DNA from: Streptomyces typhae | GTDB taxonomy: Bacteria; Actinomycetota; Actinomycetes; Streptomycetales; Streptomycetaceae | Length of the DNA stretch: 64,000 bases | Direction: 5' to 3' | Assembly (NCBI RefSeq): GCF_009755605.1 | Contig: NZ_WPNZ01000002.1 | Location: 48,184 to 112,183 of the forward strand | Part shown: positions 24,845 to 33,985 of the stretch, in pieces | How the letters are laid out: each line of letters begins with the position of its first letter | How positions within the stretch are numbered: the stretch's first letter is position 1 | Made by a program: the position numbers and the translations under genes | The notes under the pieces: model-generated | What the model saw: the letters and a program-made list of their open reading frames with translations, nothing else | Database searches by the model: none | Told to the model about the DNA's origin: nothing

Positions 24845-25672
24845 TTGCATCGAGTCGCCCGGCGCGCCACACCCCGGCGCTATCTGATGTGCCCACCGGC
24901 ACACTTCAAGGTCACGTACTCCATCAATCCGTGGATGGACCCCGCCAAACCCGTCGACGTCCCGCTCGCCGTCGCCCAGTGGGAAGACCTGCGCGATCGG
25001 TACCGCTCGCTCGGCCATACCGTCGAGGAGCTCCGCCCGCACCCGGACCTGCCGGACATGGTCTTCGCGGCCAACGGCGCCACCGTCGTCGACGGCCGGG
25101 TGCTCGGCGCGAGCTTCGTCCACCCCGAGCGCAGGCCGGAGGCGGCGGCGCACCTGGAGTGGTTCCGCGCCAACGGCTTCACCGAGGTCCACGAGCCGAC
25201 CCACATCAACGAGGGCGAGGGCGACTTCGCCGTCACCTCCGGGTACGTCCTGGCCGGCCGCGGCTTTCGCGCGAGTCCGCTCTCGCACGGCGAGGCCCAG
25301 GAGGTCTTCGGCAGGCCGGTGATCGGCCTCGACCTCGTCGACCCCCGCTACTACCACCTGGACACGGCGCTCGCGGTCCTCGACGACACGACCGACGACG
25401 TCATGTACTACCCGGCGGCGTTCTCGCCGGGCAGCCGGGCGGTGCTGCGCCGGCTGTTCCCCGACGCGCTGATCGCCGAGGAGCCGGACGCCGTCGCCCT
25501 CGGCCTGAACGCCGTCTCCGACGGCCTGCACGTCCTGCTGCCGCAGGCCGCCGTCGGCCTCTTCGAGCCGCTGCGCGAGCGCGGTTACGAGCCGATCGGC
25601 ATGGACCTGGGCGAACTGCTCAAGGGCGGCGGCAGCGTGAAGTGCTGCACGCAGGAGCTGCGCCCCGCCTAG
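24845..25672 (+). CDS. ddaH: Dimethylarginine dimethylaminohydrolase / amidinotransferase-family hydrolase
   Basis: A 275-residue cytosolic enzyme of the guanidino-group modifying superfamily, expected to convert N-omega-methylated arginines to citrulline and methylamines. Visible motifs: MCPPAHFKVTYSINPWM at the start, FAANGATV (substrate Asn/Asp region), EGEGDF (near residue 123), YYHLDTAL with the catalytic His (near 176), and the nucleophile Cys in GGSVKCCTQEL near residue 267. Start: TTG 24845 is chosen because GAGGAG lies 6 nt upstream and the added residues (RRATPRRYLM) belong to the family; ATG 24887 has no ribosome binding site. Confidence 0.9.
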   Translation: MHRVARRATPRRYLMCPPAHFKVTYSINPWMDPAKPVDVPLAVAQWEDLRDRYRSLGHTVEELRPHPDLPDMVFAANGATVVDGRVLGASFVHPERRPEAAAHLEWFRANGFTEVHEPTHINEGEGDFAVTSGYVLAGRGFRASPLSHGEAQEVFGRPVIGLDLVDPRYYHLDTALAVLDDTTDDVMYYPAAFSPGSRAVLRRLFPDALIAEEPDAVALGLNAVSDGLHVLLPQAAVGLFEPLRERGYEPIGMDLGELLKGGGSVKCCTQELRPA

Positions 25673-25695
25673 GGCCTGGCGCGGCAGCCCCCGAA

Positions 25696-25724
25696 GGTGC
25701 GGGTGGCGGACGACCACCCGCACC
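25696..25724 (+). terminator. Terminator after ddaH
   Basis: A perfect 11-bp stem (25696-25706 with 25714-25724) with a 7-nt loop, 23 bp beyond the ddaH stop codon; CCTTA follows but no T-run. Confidence 0.75.
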
Positions 25725-25811
25725 CCTTACACGCGGGCCGTGCGGAGCTGTCCCGTACAACGGGACGCTGTGGCGCGGGTCGTACGCCGCCGCCCCATCG
25801 GCGCTCCGCGC

Positions 25812-25838
25812 CTCGTCCTCAAACGCCGGACGGGCTGA
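25812..25838. repeat. Third copy of the CCTCAAACGCCGGACGGGCT element
   Basis: CTCGTCCTCAAACGCCGGAC followed by GGGCTGA matches the element at 13573-13658. It lies 22 bp beyond the 3' end of the Rsm22 gene, again at a gene end. Confidence 0.75.
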
Positions 25839-25859
25839 ATCCTCGCGCCCCCGCGAGGG

Positions 25860-26870
25860 CTACCCGCCCGCCCCCGCCGGAGGCCACGCGTCGCCCCACG
25901 CGGTGTCCCGCGCGGCCCGGTACAGCCCCCCGTGCCGCTTCGTCACCGTCTCGCGGCGCAGCTCGCCCCCGGCCTCGCACAGGTCGAGGAGGACCTGCCC
26001 CTTGCGGATCTGGGGCTTGCGGACGACGCGGCGGGCGGCGGGCAGGGCCGGGACGGCGGTGTCGCGGACGGCGGCGACGTAGGAGAACTTCTCGTCCTCG
26101 TAGGCGAGGGAGCCGCCCTTGACCTGGCGGTGCAGGGAGGACCGGGCGACGCGGACGGAGAAGTGGCACCAGTCGTCGCCGGGGACGATCGGGCAGGCGG
26201 AGCTGTGCGGGCAGGGCGCGGCGACGCGGTACCCGGCGCCGACGAGCCGGTCCCGCGCGGCGATGACCCGGGCGTAGCCGCCGGGCGTGCCGGGCTCGAC
26301 CACGACGACGGCGTCGGTGGCGGCGCGGGCGGCGGCGTCGACGACCGCGGCCCGGTCGTCGGCGGTGAGCTCGCCGAGGACGTACGACACGGTGACGAGG
26401 GCGGCGGCGGGCACGTCGAGGGCGGCGCTGATCCGGGCCCGCTGCCACCGCGCCGCGGCCAGCTCCGCGTTGGCGGCGGCGATCTCACGGCCGAGGGTGA
26501 GGGCGGGCTCGGCCCAGTCGAGGACGGTGACGGGCCGCCCGCCGGGCCAGACGGCGTTGACGGCCCAGGTGGCGGCGCCGGTGCCACCGCCGATGTCGAC
26601 GTGGTCCGCGGGGCTGAAGTCGGCGGGGGCCGCCGCGGCCAGGGCGGCCAGGGCGGAGCGTGCGGCCTCGAACGTGGCGGGCATGCGGTACGCGGCGTAC
26701 GCGGTGACGTCCGCGCGGTCCCGCAGGACGGGGGCGCCGGTGGGGGTGGTGCCCCGGTAGTTCGCGATCAGCCGGTCCACGGCCTGGGCCGCCGCCTTGG
26801 GCGGCAGGTCCTCCAGGAGGCCCGCGAGGGCGGTACGGAGGGTCTCTGCGGGGGAAGCCAGTGCGTGCAC
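25860..26870 (-). CDS. Rsm22-family methyltransferase-like ribosome assembly protein
   Basis: A 336-residue class I SAM-methyltransferase fold (HVDIGGGTGAATWA near residue 90, TVLDWAEPALTLG near 115) followed by a Cys cluster APCPHSSACPIVPGDDWCHFS near residues 217-237. This is the arrangement of mitochondrial Rsm22/METTL17, where it ligates a 4Fe-4S cluster during small-subunit assembly. The bacterial role is inferred from that family. GTG 26870 is the probable start, without a strong Shine-Dalgarno. The neighbouring hydrolase stop lies 9 bp upstream on the same strand, so the genes may be co-transcribed. Confidence 0.88.
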   Translation of the reverse strand: MHALASPAETLRTALAGLLEDLPPKAAAQAVDRLIANYRGTTPTGAPVLRDRADVTAYAAYRMPATFEAARSALAALAAAAPADFSPADHVDIGGGTGAATWAVNAVWPGGRPVTVLDWAEPALTLGREIAAANAELAAARWQRARISAALDVPAAALVTVSYVLGELTADDRAAVVDAAARAATDAVVVVEPGTPGGYARVIAARDRLVGAGYRVAAPCPHSSACPIVPGDDWCHFSVRVARSSLHRQVKGGSLAYEDEKFSYVAAVRDTAVPALPAARRVVRKPQIRKGQVLLDLCEAGGELRRETVTKRHGGLYRAARDTAWGDAWPPAGAGG

Positions 26871-26879
26871 CCCGTGAGT

Positions 26880-28103
26880 TTAGTGGCCGCGCGGAGGCGT
26901 GGCCGCCGCGCGGGCCAGGGCCGTGGCGGCGCGGACGCGGGGGCCGTTGTCCGGGGGGCGGCGGCGCGGGTGGACGGTGTTGGCCAGGAGCACCAGGAAG
27001 GTGTCCGTGGCCCGGTCGAGGACCAGTGAGGTGCCGGTGAAGCCGGTGTGGCCCGCCGCTCCGCGCCCCGCCAGCTCCCCCATGAACCACGCCTGGTCCA
27101 CGGCGAAGCCGAGACCGGGCGCGGTCAGCATCAGCTCCACGTGGTCGGGGCCAAGGATCCGGGCCGTGCCGTAGGAGCCGCCGGAGAGCAGGGCCCGGCA
27201 CAGGATCGCCAGGTCGTGGGCGGTGGCGAAGAGACCGGCGTGCCCGGCCACTCCCCCGAGCGCCCACGCGTTCTCGTCGTGCACCTCGCCCCGCAGCATC
27301 CCGCGGTCCGCCTTCGCCCAGGGCAGGCGCTGGTCCTCCGTGGCGGCGGCGCCGGGGCGGGGGCCGAAGGCGGTGGCGGTCATGCCGAGGGGCCGGGTGA
27401 TGCCGTCGCGGATCAGCAGGTCCAGGCCGCGCCGGGTGACGCGTTCCAGGATCTGCTGGAGGAGGAGCATGTTGAGGTCCGAGTAGCGGTGCGTGCCGAT
27501 GCCGGCGGACGGCTCCTCGGCGTGCAGGGCCCGCAGCCGCGCCGCGCGGTCCGGCAGGTCGTACAGCGGCAGCTCGGGCCGCAGCCCCGAGGTGTGCGTG
27601 AGGAGGTGGCGCACGGTGATGCCGTGCGCCGCGACGCCCGTGCACTCCGGGACGTACCGGGCCACCGGCGCGTCCAGCGCGAGCGTGCCCCGCTCCAGTT
27701 GCTGCACGACGGCGACGGTCGTGCACAGCTTGGTGAGGGACGCCAGGTCGAAGGGCGTGTCGACGGTCATCGGGACGCGGAGCTCCGGGGGCAGCTCGAC
27801 GCCCGCGTCGGTCTCCTCGCTGTACGCGGAGTACCGCACCGCCCAGCCCGTCGCCTCCGCCGCGGCGATCACCGGGCCGCGGCCCGCGAGGACGACGGCC
27901 CCGGCGCACCAGGGGCGGGGGCCTTCGGGCAGGGACCGCACGTCGCGTACGAGCCGGTCGATCCCGCCCGGGTCGAGCCCCGCCTCGGCGGCGGAGCCGG
28001 GGCGCAGCAGCGGTACGGGGCTCAGCGGTCCGACTTCCGCGACACGGCCTGAAGGCGCTGTCCGGAGTCGCGCAGCGCGGGCTCGTGCCGGTCGGGGGTC
28101 CAC
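26880..28103 (-). CDS. Serine hydrolase, class C beta-lactamase/EstB family
   Basis: A serine hydrolase of the beta-lactamase-related (S12/EstB) group. The nucleophile motif SxxK is SLTK (in DLASLTKLCT), the second motif YSD lies in HRYSDLNMLL, and the third is HTGFTG near the end (KTG position). There is no signal peptide, so a cytosolic esterase or peptidase is likelier than a secreted beta-lactamase. The start is unsettled: GTG 28103 (407 residues) lies inside the upstream transporter gene, whereas homologous sequence seems to begin near residue 27, where only a CTG (28025, overlapping the transporter stop as CTGA) is available. Confidence 0.82.
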   Translation of the reverse strand: MDPRPARARAARLRTAPSGRVAEVGPLSPVPLLRPGSAAEAGLDPGGIDRLVRDVRSLPEGPRPWCAGAVVLAGRGPVIAAAEATGWAVRYSAYSEETDAGVELPPELRVPMTVDTPFDLASLTKLCTTVAVVQQLERGTLALDAPVARYVPECTGVAAHGITVRHLLTHTSGLRPELPLYDLPDRAARLRALHAEEPSAGIGTHRYSDLNMLLLQQILERVTRRGLDLLIRDGITRPLGMTATAFGPRPGAAATEDQRLPWAKADRGMLRGEVHDENAWALGGVAGHAGLFATAHDLAILCRALLSGGSYGTARILGPDHVELMLTAPGLGFAVDQAWFMGELAGRGAAGHTGFTGTSLVLDRATDTFLVLLANTVHPRRRPPDNGPRVRAATALARAAATPPRGH

Positions 28104-29518
28104 TGCTCCGGCAGGGTCGCCGTGCCCGTCTCCCCCAGGGTCCCGGTCTCGGTCTCCGCCTGGGGCGGTACCGCCTTGGCGGCCGGGGTCCCGTCCTGCT
28201 GGTGGTGGTGCTGCCACGGGCGGCACAGACCCACGAAGCAGGCGGCGGCCGCCAGCGCGCACGCGAGCTGGACGACGGCCATCGGCACGGCCGTGTGCTC
28301 GCCCGCGATGCCGACGAGCGGCGAGGCGACGGCGCCGATGAGGAAGGAGGACGTACCGAGGAGCGCGGACGCGGAGCCCGCCGCGTGCCGGGTGCGCATC
28401 AGGGCGAGGGCGTTGGTGTTGGGCATGGCGAGGCCCATCGCCGACATCAGCACGAACAGGCCCGCGGCGATCGGCGCGAGCCCGATGTCGTCGCCGAAGA
28501 CCCCGGTCGTCATCAGGAGCAGCGCGGCCGCGGCGAGCACGATGACGGCGAGCCCGATCCCGAGGGTCTTGTCGAGGCTGACGCGGCCCACGAGGAGCTT
28601 GCCGTTGATCTGGCCGACGATGATCAGGCCGATCGAGTTCACGCCGAAGAGCAGGCTGAACGTCTGCGGCGACGCGCCGTAGATCTCCTGGATCACGAAC
28701 GGCGATGCCGAGATGTATGCGAAGAGCGCCGCGAAGGCGAAGCCGCCCGCGACCATGTAGCCCGTGAACACGCGGTCCGCGAGGAGACCGCGCATCGTGC
28801 GCAGCGCCTCGGCGGTGCCGCCGTCGTGCCGGTCGGCCGGGGCCAGGGTCTCCGGCAGGCGGCGCCACACCAGCGCGGTCAGCCCGATGCCGACGACCGT
28901 CAGGACGACGAAGATGCCCCGCCAGTCGGTCAGGCGCAGGACCTGGCCGCCGATCAGCGGCGCGACGACCGGGGCGACGCCGGAGATCAGCATCAGCGTG
29001 GAGAAGAACCGGGCCATCTCCACGCCGTCGTACAGGTCACGGACGACCGCGCGGGCGATGACGATGGCCGCGGCGCCCGCGAGGCCCTGGAGCAGGCGGA
29101 AGGCGATGAGCAGTTCCGCGGTGGGGGCGAGGGCGCAGATCGCGGTCGCGAGGATGTAGACGAGCAGGCCGGCGAGGAGGGGGCGGCGGCGGCCCCACTT
29201 GTCGCTCATGGGGCCGACGACGAGCTGGCCGAGGGCCATGCCCATGAGGCACGCCGTCAGGGTGAGCTGGACGGTGGCGGCCGGGGTGTGCAGGGCGTCG
29301 GTGACCTGCGGCAGGGCCGGGAGGTACATGTCCATGGAGAGCGGGGGCATGGCGGTGAGGCCGCCGAGTATGAGGGTGACCAGGGCTCCGGTCGCCACGC
29401 GCAGGGCGGCGGGGTTCGAGGGTGCCGCTGTCGCCGCGGACCTCGCCGTCCCCGCCGCCCCCGGTATCCGTACCGCGTCCTCGTCCTGTCTCTGGGCCGT
29501 CTGCCCGCGCTCCGCCAT
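28022..29518 (-). CDS. Multidrug MFS exporter, Bcr/CflA family
   Basis: A 498-residue proton-coupled drug exporter with 12 hydrophobic helices. The first helix has SMDMYLPALPQV (near residue 61), the Bcr/CflA hallmark. MSDKWGRRRPLL near residue 103 is the MFS loop 2-3 motif, and RLLQGLAGAAAIVIARAVVRDL near residue 142 includes motif C-like glycines. The C-terminal 60 residues are hydrophilic and His/Gln/Glu-rich. GGAAGAGG lies 4 nt before ATG 29518. Likely substrates are bicyclomycin-, chloramphenicol- or sulfonamide-like drugs, by family only. Confidence 0.92.
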   Translation of the reverse strand: MAERGQTAQRQDEDAVRIPGAAGTARSAATAAPSNPAALRVATGALVTLILGGLTAMPPLSMDMYLPALPQVTDALHTPAATVQLTLTACLMGMALGQLVVGPMSDKWGRRRPLLAGLLVYILATAICALAPTAELLIAFRLLQGLAGAAAIVIARAVVRDLYDGVEMARFFSTLMLISGVAPVVAPLIGGQVLRLTDWRGIFVVLTVVGIGLTALVWRRLPETLAPADRHDGGTAEALRTMRGLLADRVFTGYMVAGGFAFAALFAYISASPFVIQEIYGASPQTFSLLFGVNSIGLIIVGQINGKLLVGRVSLDKTLGIGLAVIVLAAAALLLMTTGVFGDDIGLAPIAAGLFVLMSAMGLAMPNTNALALMRTRHAAGSASALLGTSSFLIGAVASPLVGIAGEHTAVPMAVVQLACALAAAACFVGLCRPWQHHHQQDGTPAAKAVPPQAETETGTLGETGTATLPEQWTPDRHEPALRDSGQRLQAVSRKSDR

Positions 29519-29660
29519 CGCGCCTCTTCCGGTAGTTGGTGGTGCCCCCTATCTTCTCAGGGCGCGGGGGGTGGTCCTCGCGCTGCGCCCCAGGCCCGCC
29601 CCTTTCCCGTAACCAGGGGCGCTGCGCCCCCTGGACCCCCGCCCTGTCGGCGCTGCGCGC

Positions 29661-29690
29661 CTCGGCCTCAATCGCCGGACGGGCTTGATA
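29661..29690. repeat. Fourth, diverged copy of the CCGGACGGGCT element
   Basis: CTCGGCCTCAATCGCCGGAC followed by GGGCTTGA lies in the 248-bp gap between the MFS and PhoD genes. The rest of the gap holds TGGGGCGGAGCCCCA-type inverted repeats (about 29712-29728) of the kind scattered through Streptomyces intergenic DNA; no gene is visible. Confidence 0.65.
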
Positions 29691-29766
29691 CTGCGCCGAT
29701 ACGGGGTCTGGGGCGGAGCCCCAGGATCGGAGAAGGGGCGGGACTGGGGCGCCCCGCGAGGGACGG

Positions 29767-31395
29767 CTACGCCGGCTTCAGGCCCTGGTTGCCGACCTCG
29801 GTGATGAAGGAGGCCGCCGTGGTGAGGGGCGCCCCGGGCGTGGTGACGGCGGACACCGTCTTGAAGTCGGCGCGGGCCGACTTCTGACCGAGGGCGACGG
29901 TCACGTACCCGCGCCGCCCGTTGTAGAACTTCAGGTGCGGGTTGGCCTTCATGTAGGTGTCCCAGTTGGCGGGCCGCTCCGCCCCGTCCTTGCCGCTGGC
30001 GATGGACGTGGCGACGATCTCCGTACCGAGGGTCTTCGAGGACGGCTTGCCGAAGTCGGCCTTGATGTCGAAGGCGTACGCGACGTGCACGTCGCCGGTG
30101 AGGACCATGAGGTTGTCGACCCCGGCGGACTTCGCCCCGGCGAGCACCCGGTCGCGGGAGGCGGAGTACCCGTCCCAGGCGTCCATGCTGAGCTTCGCGT
30201 CGGCGGTCAGGTCGAGCTTGCGCTCGGAGAACGTGACCTGCTGCGGGACGACGTTCCACAGGGCGCGCGAGCGGCGCCAGCCGTCGATGAGCCAGCGCTC
30301 CTGGGTGGCGCCGGTGATGGTCCGGCGCGGGTCGCGCGACTCGGGCCCGGGTGCGTGCGCCTTGTCGCCGTAGGCCTGGTCGGACCGGTACTGGCGGGTG
30401 TCGAGGATGTCGAACTGGGCGAGCCTGCCCCAGTCGAGGCGGCGGTAGAGCTGCATGTCGGAGCCGGTGGGCCGCTGCGGAAGGCGCAGCGGCTGGTTCT
30501 CCCAGTACGCGCGGTAGGCGGAGGCCCGGCGGAGCAGGAACTCCTCGGGCGGGTTGCCGTTCTCGTCGATGTCGTCGGCGTAGTTGTTCTCGACCTCGTG
30601 GTCGTCCCAGGTGACGACGAAGGGGTGCGCGGCGTGCGCGGCCCGCAGATCGGGGTCGGACTTGTAGAGCGCGTACCGGCGCCGGTAGTCGTCGAGGGTC
30701 TGCGTCTCGCGGTTGAAGATGTCGGGGAGCGTGCGGTCGGTGTACTTGCGGGCGCCGCCCGCGGCGTTCACCGCGTACTCGTAGAGGTAGTCCCCGAGGT
30801 GGAAGACGACGTCGACGTCGTCCTCGGCGAGGTGCTTGAACGCGGTGAAGTAGCCGTCGTGGTAGGCCTGGCAGGACACGGCGGCCAGGGTGAGGCCGGA
30901 CCTGCTGCCGGCGGGCGGGGCGGTGCGGGTGCGGCCGGTGCCGCTCACCCATCTGCCGGTGCGGAAGCGGAACCAGTACTGCCGGTCGGCGTCGAGGTGG
31001 TCGGCCTGGACCCGCACGGAGTGGTTGAACTCCGGGTGCGCGGTGACCGTGCCGCGGCGCACGACGCGGCGGAAGCGGGCGTCACGGGCGAGCTCCCACT
31101 GGACGGTGACGCGCTCGGCGGGGAGCCCGCCGTTCAGCTCGAAGGGCTTGGGCGCGAGGCGGGTCCACAGCAGCACGGAGTGCGGCGCCGGGTCCCCGGA
31201 GGCGACGCCGAGGGTGAACGGGTCGGCGGGGATGCGGGCGGCGTCCAGCTCGGCCGCGCCCGCCACGCCCGCGGTGGGCAGGTTGACGGCGAACGCCAGG
31301 GCCGCGGCCGCGCCGGTTCCGGTCAGGAACCGGCGGCGGCCCAAGTGGCGTGCTGCGGCGCGGAGTTCGGGTGAGTGCTGTCCTGTGGGTGTCAT
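29767..31395 (-). CDS. phoD: Alkaline phosphatase/phosphodiesterase, PhoD family (Tat-exported)
   Basis: A 542-residue secreted enzyme. A twin-arginine signal ([17 protein letters not shown], residues ~18-34) precedes a PhoD_N domain ([12 protein letters not shown] near 57) and the metallophosphatase core: [10 protein letters not shown] (near 195), [13 protein letters not shown] (near 262) and [11 protein letters not shown] (near 437), which carry the Fe/Ca ligands. It releases phosphate from phosphomono- and diesters outside the cell. ATG 31395 has GGAGG with about 5-nt spacing. No convincing PHO box was seen in the 133-bp upstream gap. Confidence 0.94.
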   Translation of the reverse strand: MTPTGQHSPELRAAARHLGRRRFLTGTGAAAALAFAVNLPTAGVAGAAELDAARIPADPFTLGVASGDPAPHSVLLWTRLAPKPFELNGGLPAERVTVQWELARDARFRRVVRRGTVTAHPEFNHSVRVQADHLDADRQYWFRFRTGRWVSGTGRTRTAPPAGSRSGLTLAAVSCQAYHDGYFTAFKHLAEDDVDVVFHLGDYLYEYAVNAAGGARKYTDRTLPDIFNRETQTLDDYRRRYALYKSDPDLRAAHAAHPFVVTWDDHEVENNYADDIDENGNPPEEFLLRRASAYRAYWENQPLRLPQRPTGSDMQLYRRLDWGRLAQFDILDTRQYRSDQAYGDKAHAPGPESRDPRRTITGATQERWLIDGWRRSRALWNVVPQQVTFSERKLDLTADAKLSMDAWDGYSASRDRVLAGAKSAGVDNLMVLTGDVHVAYAFDIKADFGKPSSKTLGTEIVATSIASGKDGAERPANWDTYMKANPHLKFYNGRRGYVTVALGQKSARADFKTVSAVTTPGAPLTTAASFITEVGNQGLKPA

Positions 31396-31473
31396 GAGCC
31401 CCTCCCCAGAAGATGGTTGCAAGGGGCATTGGAGTGGCTGGGGACGACACCCGCCTGTCACGTACACAACAGC

Positions 31474-31505
31474 CATATGGCGGGCAGATGAGGTCCATGT
31501 GGCGG
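31474..31505. promoter_or_regulatory. Direct repeat CATATGGCGG / CATGTGGCGG, 22 bp apart
   Basis: In the divergent phoD-SDR gap, CATATGGCGG (31474-31483) and CATGTGGCGG (31496-31505) lie two helical turns apart, just upstream of a -10-like TACCCT (31515-31520) for the SDR gene. A related pair, CATGACGG and CATATGCCGG, occurs at 32448-32466 before the lamin-tail gene. A shared regulator is possible but unproven. Confidence 0.4.
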
Positions 31506-31528
31506 ACCCTCCCGTACCCTGCGTGGCC

Positions 31529-32359
31529 ATGAACGCTGAGCGAACGGCACCTTCGGGCGCCGCCACGGGCCCCGCGCACGCCGAGACGGCCAGGACCGCC
31601 GTGGTGACCGGCGCGGGCTCCGGGATCGGGCGCGCCGTCGCCCTCGAACTGCTCCGGGCGGGGTGGTCGGTGGCGCTCGCGGGCCGCCGCGAGGAGACCC
31701 TGCGGGAGACCGCGGCCCTGGCCGCCGCGGCCGTCGGCGGACCGCCGGGCGCCGCGGCCCCGGCCCTGTGCGTCCGCGCCGACGTCGCCGTCCCCGACGA
31801 CGTCGCCGCCCTCTTCGCCGCCGTGCGCGACCGCTTCGGCCGGCTCGACCTGCTCTTCAACAACGCCGGTACGTTCGGTCCGGGCGGCGTCCCCTTCGAG
31901 GAGCTTCCCTACGACGCCTGGCGGCACGTCGTCGACACCAATCTGCACGGCGCCTTCCTGTGCGCCCAGGAGGCCTACCGGCAGATGAAGGAGCAGGACC
32001 CGCGGGGCGGCCGCATCATCAACAACGGGTCCGTCTCCGCGCACGTCCCGCGCCCGCACTCCGTCGCGTACACGGCCACGAAGCACGCGCTGACGGGCCT
32101 GACCAAGTCCCTGTCCCTGGACGGGCGGCCCCACCGCATCGCCGTGAGCCAGATCGACATCGGCAACGCGGCCACCGACATGACCGAGCGGATGCGCTCC
32201 GGGATCCTCCAGGCCAACGGGGAACTCGCGGTCGAGCCGGTGATGGACGTGGCCGACGTGGCGCGCACCGTGCGGCACATGGCGGAGCTGCCACTGGAGG
32301 CCAACGTGCAGTTCGCGACCGTGGTCGCGACGGCCATGCCGTACATCGGGCGGGGCTGA
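31529..32359 (+). CDS. Short-chain dehydrogenase/reductase
   Basis: A 276-residue classical SDR. The cofactor motif TGAGSGIG is at residues 27-34, an Arg pair (AGRREE) near residue 54 favours NADP(H), NNAG is near residue 113, and the catalytic Ser and YxxxK lie in [22 protein letters not shown] (about 161-183). The substrate is unknown. ATG 31529 follows TACCCT (31515-31520) by 8 nt with no Shine-Dalgarno, so it may be leaderless; longer upstream reading was rejected. The 20-residue Ala-rich N-terminal extension is unusual but common in Streptomyces. Confidence 0.92.
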   Translation: MNAERTAPSGAATGPAHAETARTAVVTGAGSGIGRAVALELLRAGWSVALAGRREETLRETAALAAAAVGGPPGAAAPALCVRADVAVPDDVAALFAAVRDRFGRLDLLFNNAGTFGPGGVPFEELPYDAWRHVVDTNLHGAFLCAQEAYRQMKEQDPRGGRIINNGSVSAHVPRPHSVAYTATKHALTGLTKSLSLDGRPHRIAVSQIDIGNAATDMTERMRSGILQANGELAVEPVMDVADVARTVRHMAELPLEANVQFATVVATAMPYIGRG

Positions 32360-32541
32360 GCCACCAGGGCCCACCCGGCGGGGCGACGGTCGTGCGTAGA
32401 CCGGGTGCGACCGATGCAGTACGGCCAGGAGGGCTGAGTTCCCGTCACATGACGGTCATATGCCGGAAGTGGCCCCCGTGGTCGTACAACGTCGGACTAT
32501 GCTCGCTGCTCTCCACGGAAACTTCACACACGGAGCACACG

Positions 32542-33006
32542 TTGCGCATACGTTCGACTGCCACAGCCGTCCTCGCCGCCACCGCTGTCGCGGTCCCGCT
32601 GCTCGTCGCCACCCCGGCGGCCGCGGCACGGCACCAGGGCGGTCTGCACCTCGGCTACATCCAGTACGACAGTCCGGGCCGGGACTCCAGCTCGCGCTCC
32701 TCGGTGAACGGCGAGTGGGTGAACATCCACAACAACGGCCGCAGCGCCGTCCAGCTCAAGGGCTACAAGCTGAAGGACAACACCGGCTACACCTACACCT
32801 TCGGCAGCTACAAGATCGGCGCCGGCAAGACGGTGAAGGTCCGCACCGGCAAGGGCACCAACGCCTCCGGCGTGCGGTACTGGGGCCGTGGCTGGCACGT
32901 GTGGAACAACACCAGCGACAAGGCCCGGCTGATCAAGCCGAACGGCTCGCAGCTCGACTCGTGCTCGTGGACGACCCGGGACAACGGGTACAAGAACTGC
33001 CACTGA
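32542..33006 (+). CDS. Secreted lamin-tail domain (LTD) protein
   Basis: A 154-residue exported protein: signal peptide ending around residue 30 (TPAAAA) and a single lamin-tail domain, an Ig-like fold, with GEWVNIHNNGRSAVQLKGY near residue 63 and GRGWHVWNNTSDKARLIKPNG near 115. In bacteria LTDs decorate secreted nucleases and other surface proteins; standing alone its role is unknown. Start: TTG 32542 with GGAG 7 nt upstream, chosen because it begins a good signal peptide; there is no nearer ATG or GTG. A terminator follows. Confidence 0.86.
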   Translation: MRIRSTATAVLAATAVAVPLLVATPAAAARHQGGLHLGYIQYDSPGRDSSSRSSVNGEWVNIHNNGRSAVQLKGYKLKDNTGYTYTFGSYKIGAGKTVKVRTGKGTNASGVRYWGRGWHVWNNTSDKARLIKPNGSQLDSCSWTTRDNGYKNCH

Positions 33007-33049
33007 GGCACCCGAGGGTGATCACCGCCGCGGTCACCCGGAGGTGAGC

Positions 33050-33089
33050 ACCGCCGCGGTACCGGGAATGCCTCCGGTACCGCGGCGGT
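33050..33089 (+). terminator. Terminator after the lamin-tail gene
   Basis: A perfect 16-bp inverted repeat (33050-33065 with 33074-33089) with an 8-nt loop, 43 bp after the stop codon, followed by TTGTCGT. It contains the GTG that would begin a longer reading of the next gene, which is one reason to reject that start. Confidence 0.85.
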
Positions 33090-33100
33090 TGTCGTGCGGC

Positions 33101-33985
33101 ATGAGCCACAACGACAGTCACGCGAACCGCCCGGACGTGCTGCGCTACACCGCGTTCACCACCGACCCGGAGGGCGGCAACCCGGCCGGGATCGTCCTGG
33201 ACGCCACCGGCCTCGACGACGCGGTCATGCTCGCCGTGGCGGCCGACGTCGGCTACAGCGAGTCGGCGTTCCTGACCCCGGGCCCCGCCGCCCTCGGCCC
33301 GACGGGACGCTCCTTCACCGTGCGGTACTTCAGCCCCCAGGCCGAGGTCCCCTTCTGCGGGCACGCCACCGTCGCCACGGCCGTCGCCCTCGCGGAGCGC
33401 GCGGGCCCCGGCGACTTCGTGTTCGACACGCCCGCCGGGACCGTGCCGGTGAGCGTCACCGCGTCCGACGGCGTCCTGCGGGCGACCCTGACGAGCGTGG
33501 AGCCCCGGGTGGAGGACGCCGCGCCCGCCGACGTCGAGGAGGCCCTCGCCGCCCTCGGCTGGCGCGCGGACGAGCTCGACCCCGGCCTGCCGCCCCGGAT
33601 CTCCTTCGCGGGCGCCCGGCACCTGGTCCTCGCGGCGGCGACCCGCGCCCGCCTCGCCGACCTCGCCTACGACTTCGACCGGCTGCGGGCGCTGATGCTG
33701 CGGCTCGACCTGACGACCGTCCAGCTCGTCTGGCGCGAGAGCGACACCGTCTTCCACGCCCGCGACCCGTTCCCGGTCGGCGGCGTCGTCGAGGACCCGG
33801 CGACGGGCGCCGCCGCGGCGGCCTTCGGCGCGTACGCCCGCGAGCTCGGCCTGGTCCCGGCCGCCGCCGAGCTGACCCTGCACCAGGGCGTGGACATGGG
33901 GCGCCCCGGAGTCCTCATGGTGACGCTGCGGGAGGGCGATGCCCGGGTGCGCGTCGCGGGGGCCGCCGTACGCATCCCCGGCTAG
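33101..33985 (+). CDS. PhzF-family isomerase-like protein
   Basis: A 294-residue PhzF-fold protein, better conserved than the one at 13638. GGNPAGIVLD is near residue 22, the catalytic Glu loop YSESAFL near 51, FSPQAEVPFCGHATVA near 77, and GGVVEDPATGAAAAAFGAY near 230. These enzymes isomerise or epimerise small metabolites; the substrate is unknown. ATG 33101 lies just after a terminator hairpin, so longer readings from 33044 are excluded. The stop codon lies inside the first unit of a 21-bp tandem repeat. Confidence 0.9.
   Translation: MSHNDSHANRPDVLRYTAFTTDPEGGNPAGIVLDATGLDDAVMLAVAADVGYSESAFLTPGPAALGPTGRSFTVRYFSPQAEVPFCGHATVATAVALAERAGPGDFVFDTPAGTVPVSVTASDGVLRATLTSVEPRVEDAAPADVEEALAALGWRADELDPGLPPRISFAGARHLVLAAATRARLADLAYDFDRLRALMLRLDLTTVQLVWRESDTVFHARDPFPVGGVVEDPATGAAAAAFGAYARELGLVPAAAELTLHQGVDMGRPGVLMVTLREGDARVRVAGAAVRIPG

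Noticed and set aside
31396..31528. PHO box upstream of phoD
   Set aside because: No pair of GTTCACC-like 11-bp repeats could be found in the gap.
33044..33100. Earlier start of the PhzF gene at GTG 33044
   Set aside because: It lies inside a 16-bp terminator hairpin of the preceding gene.
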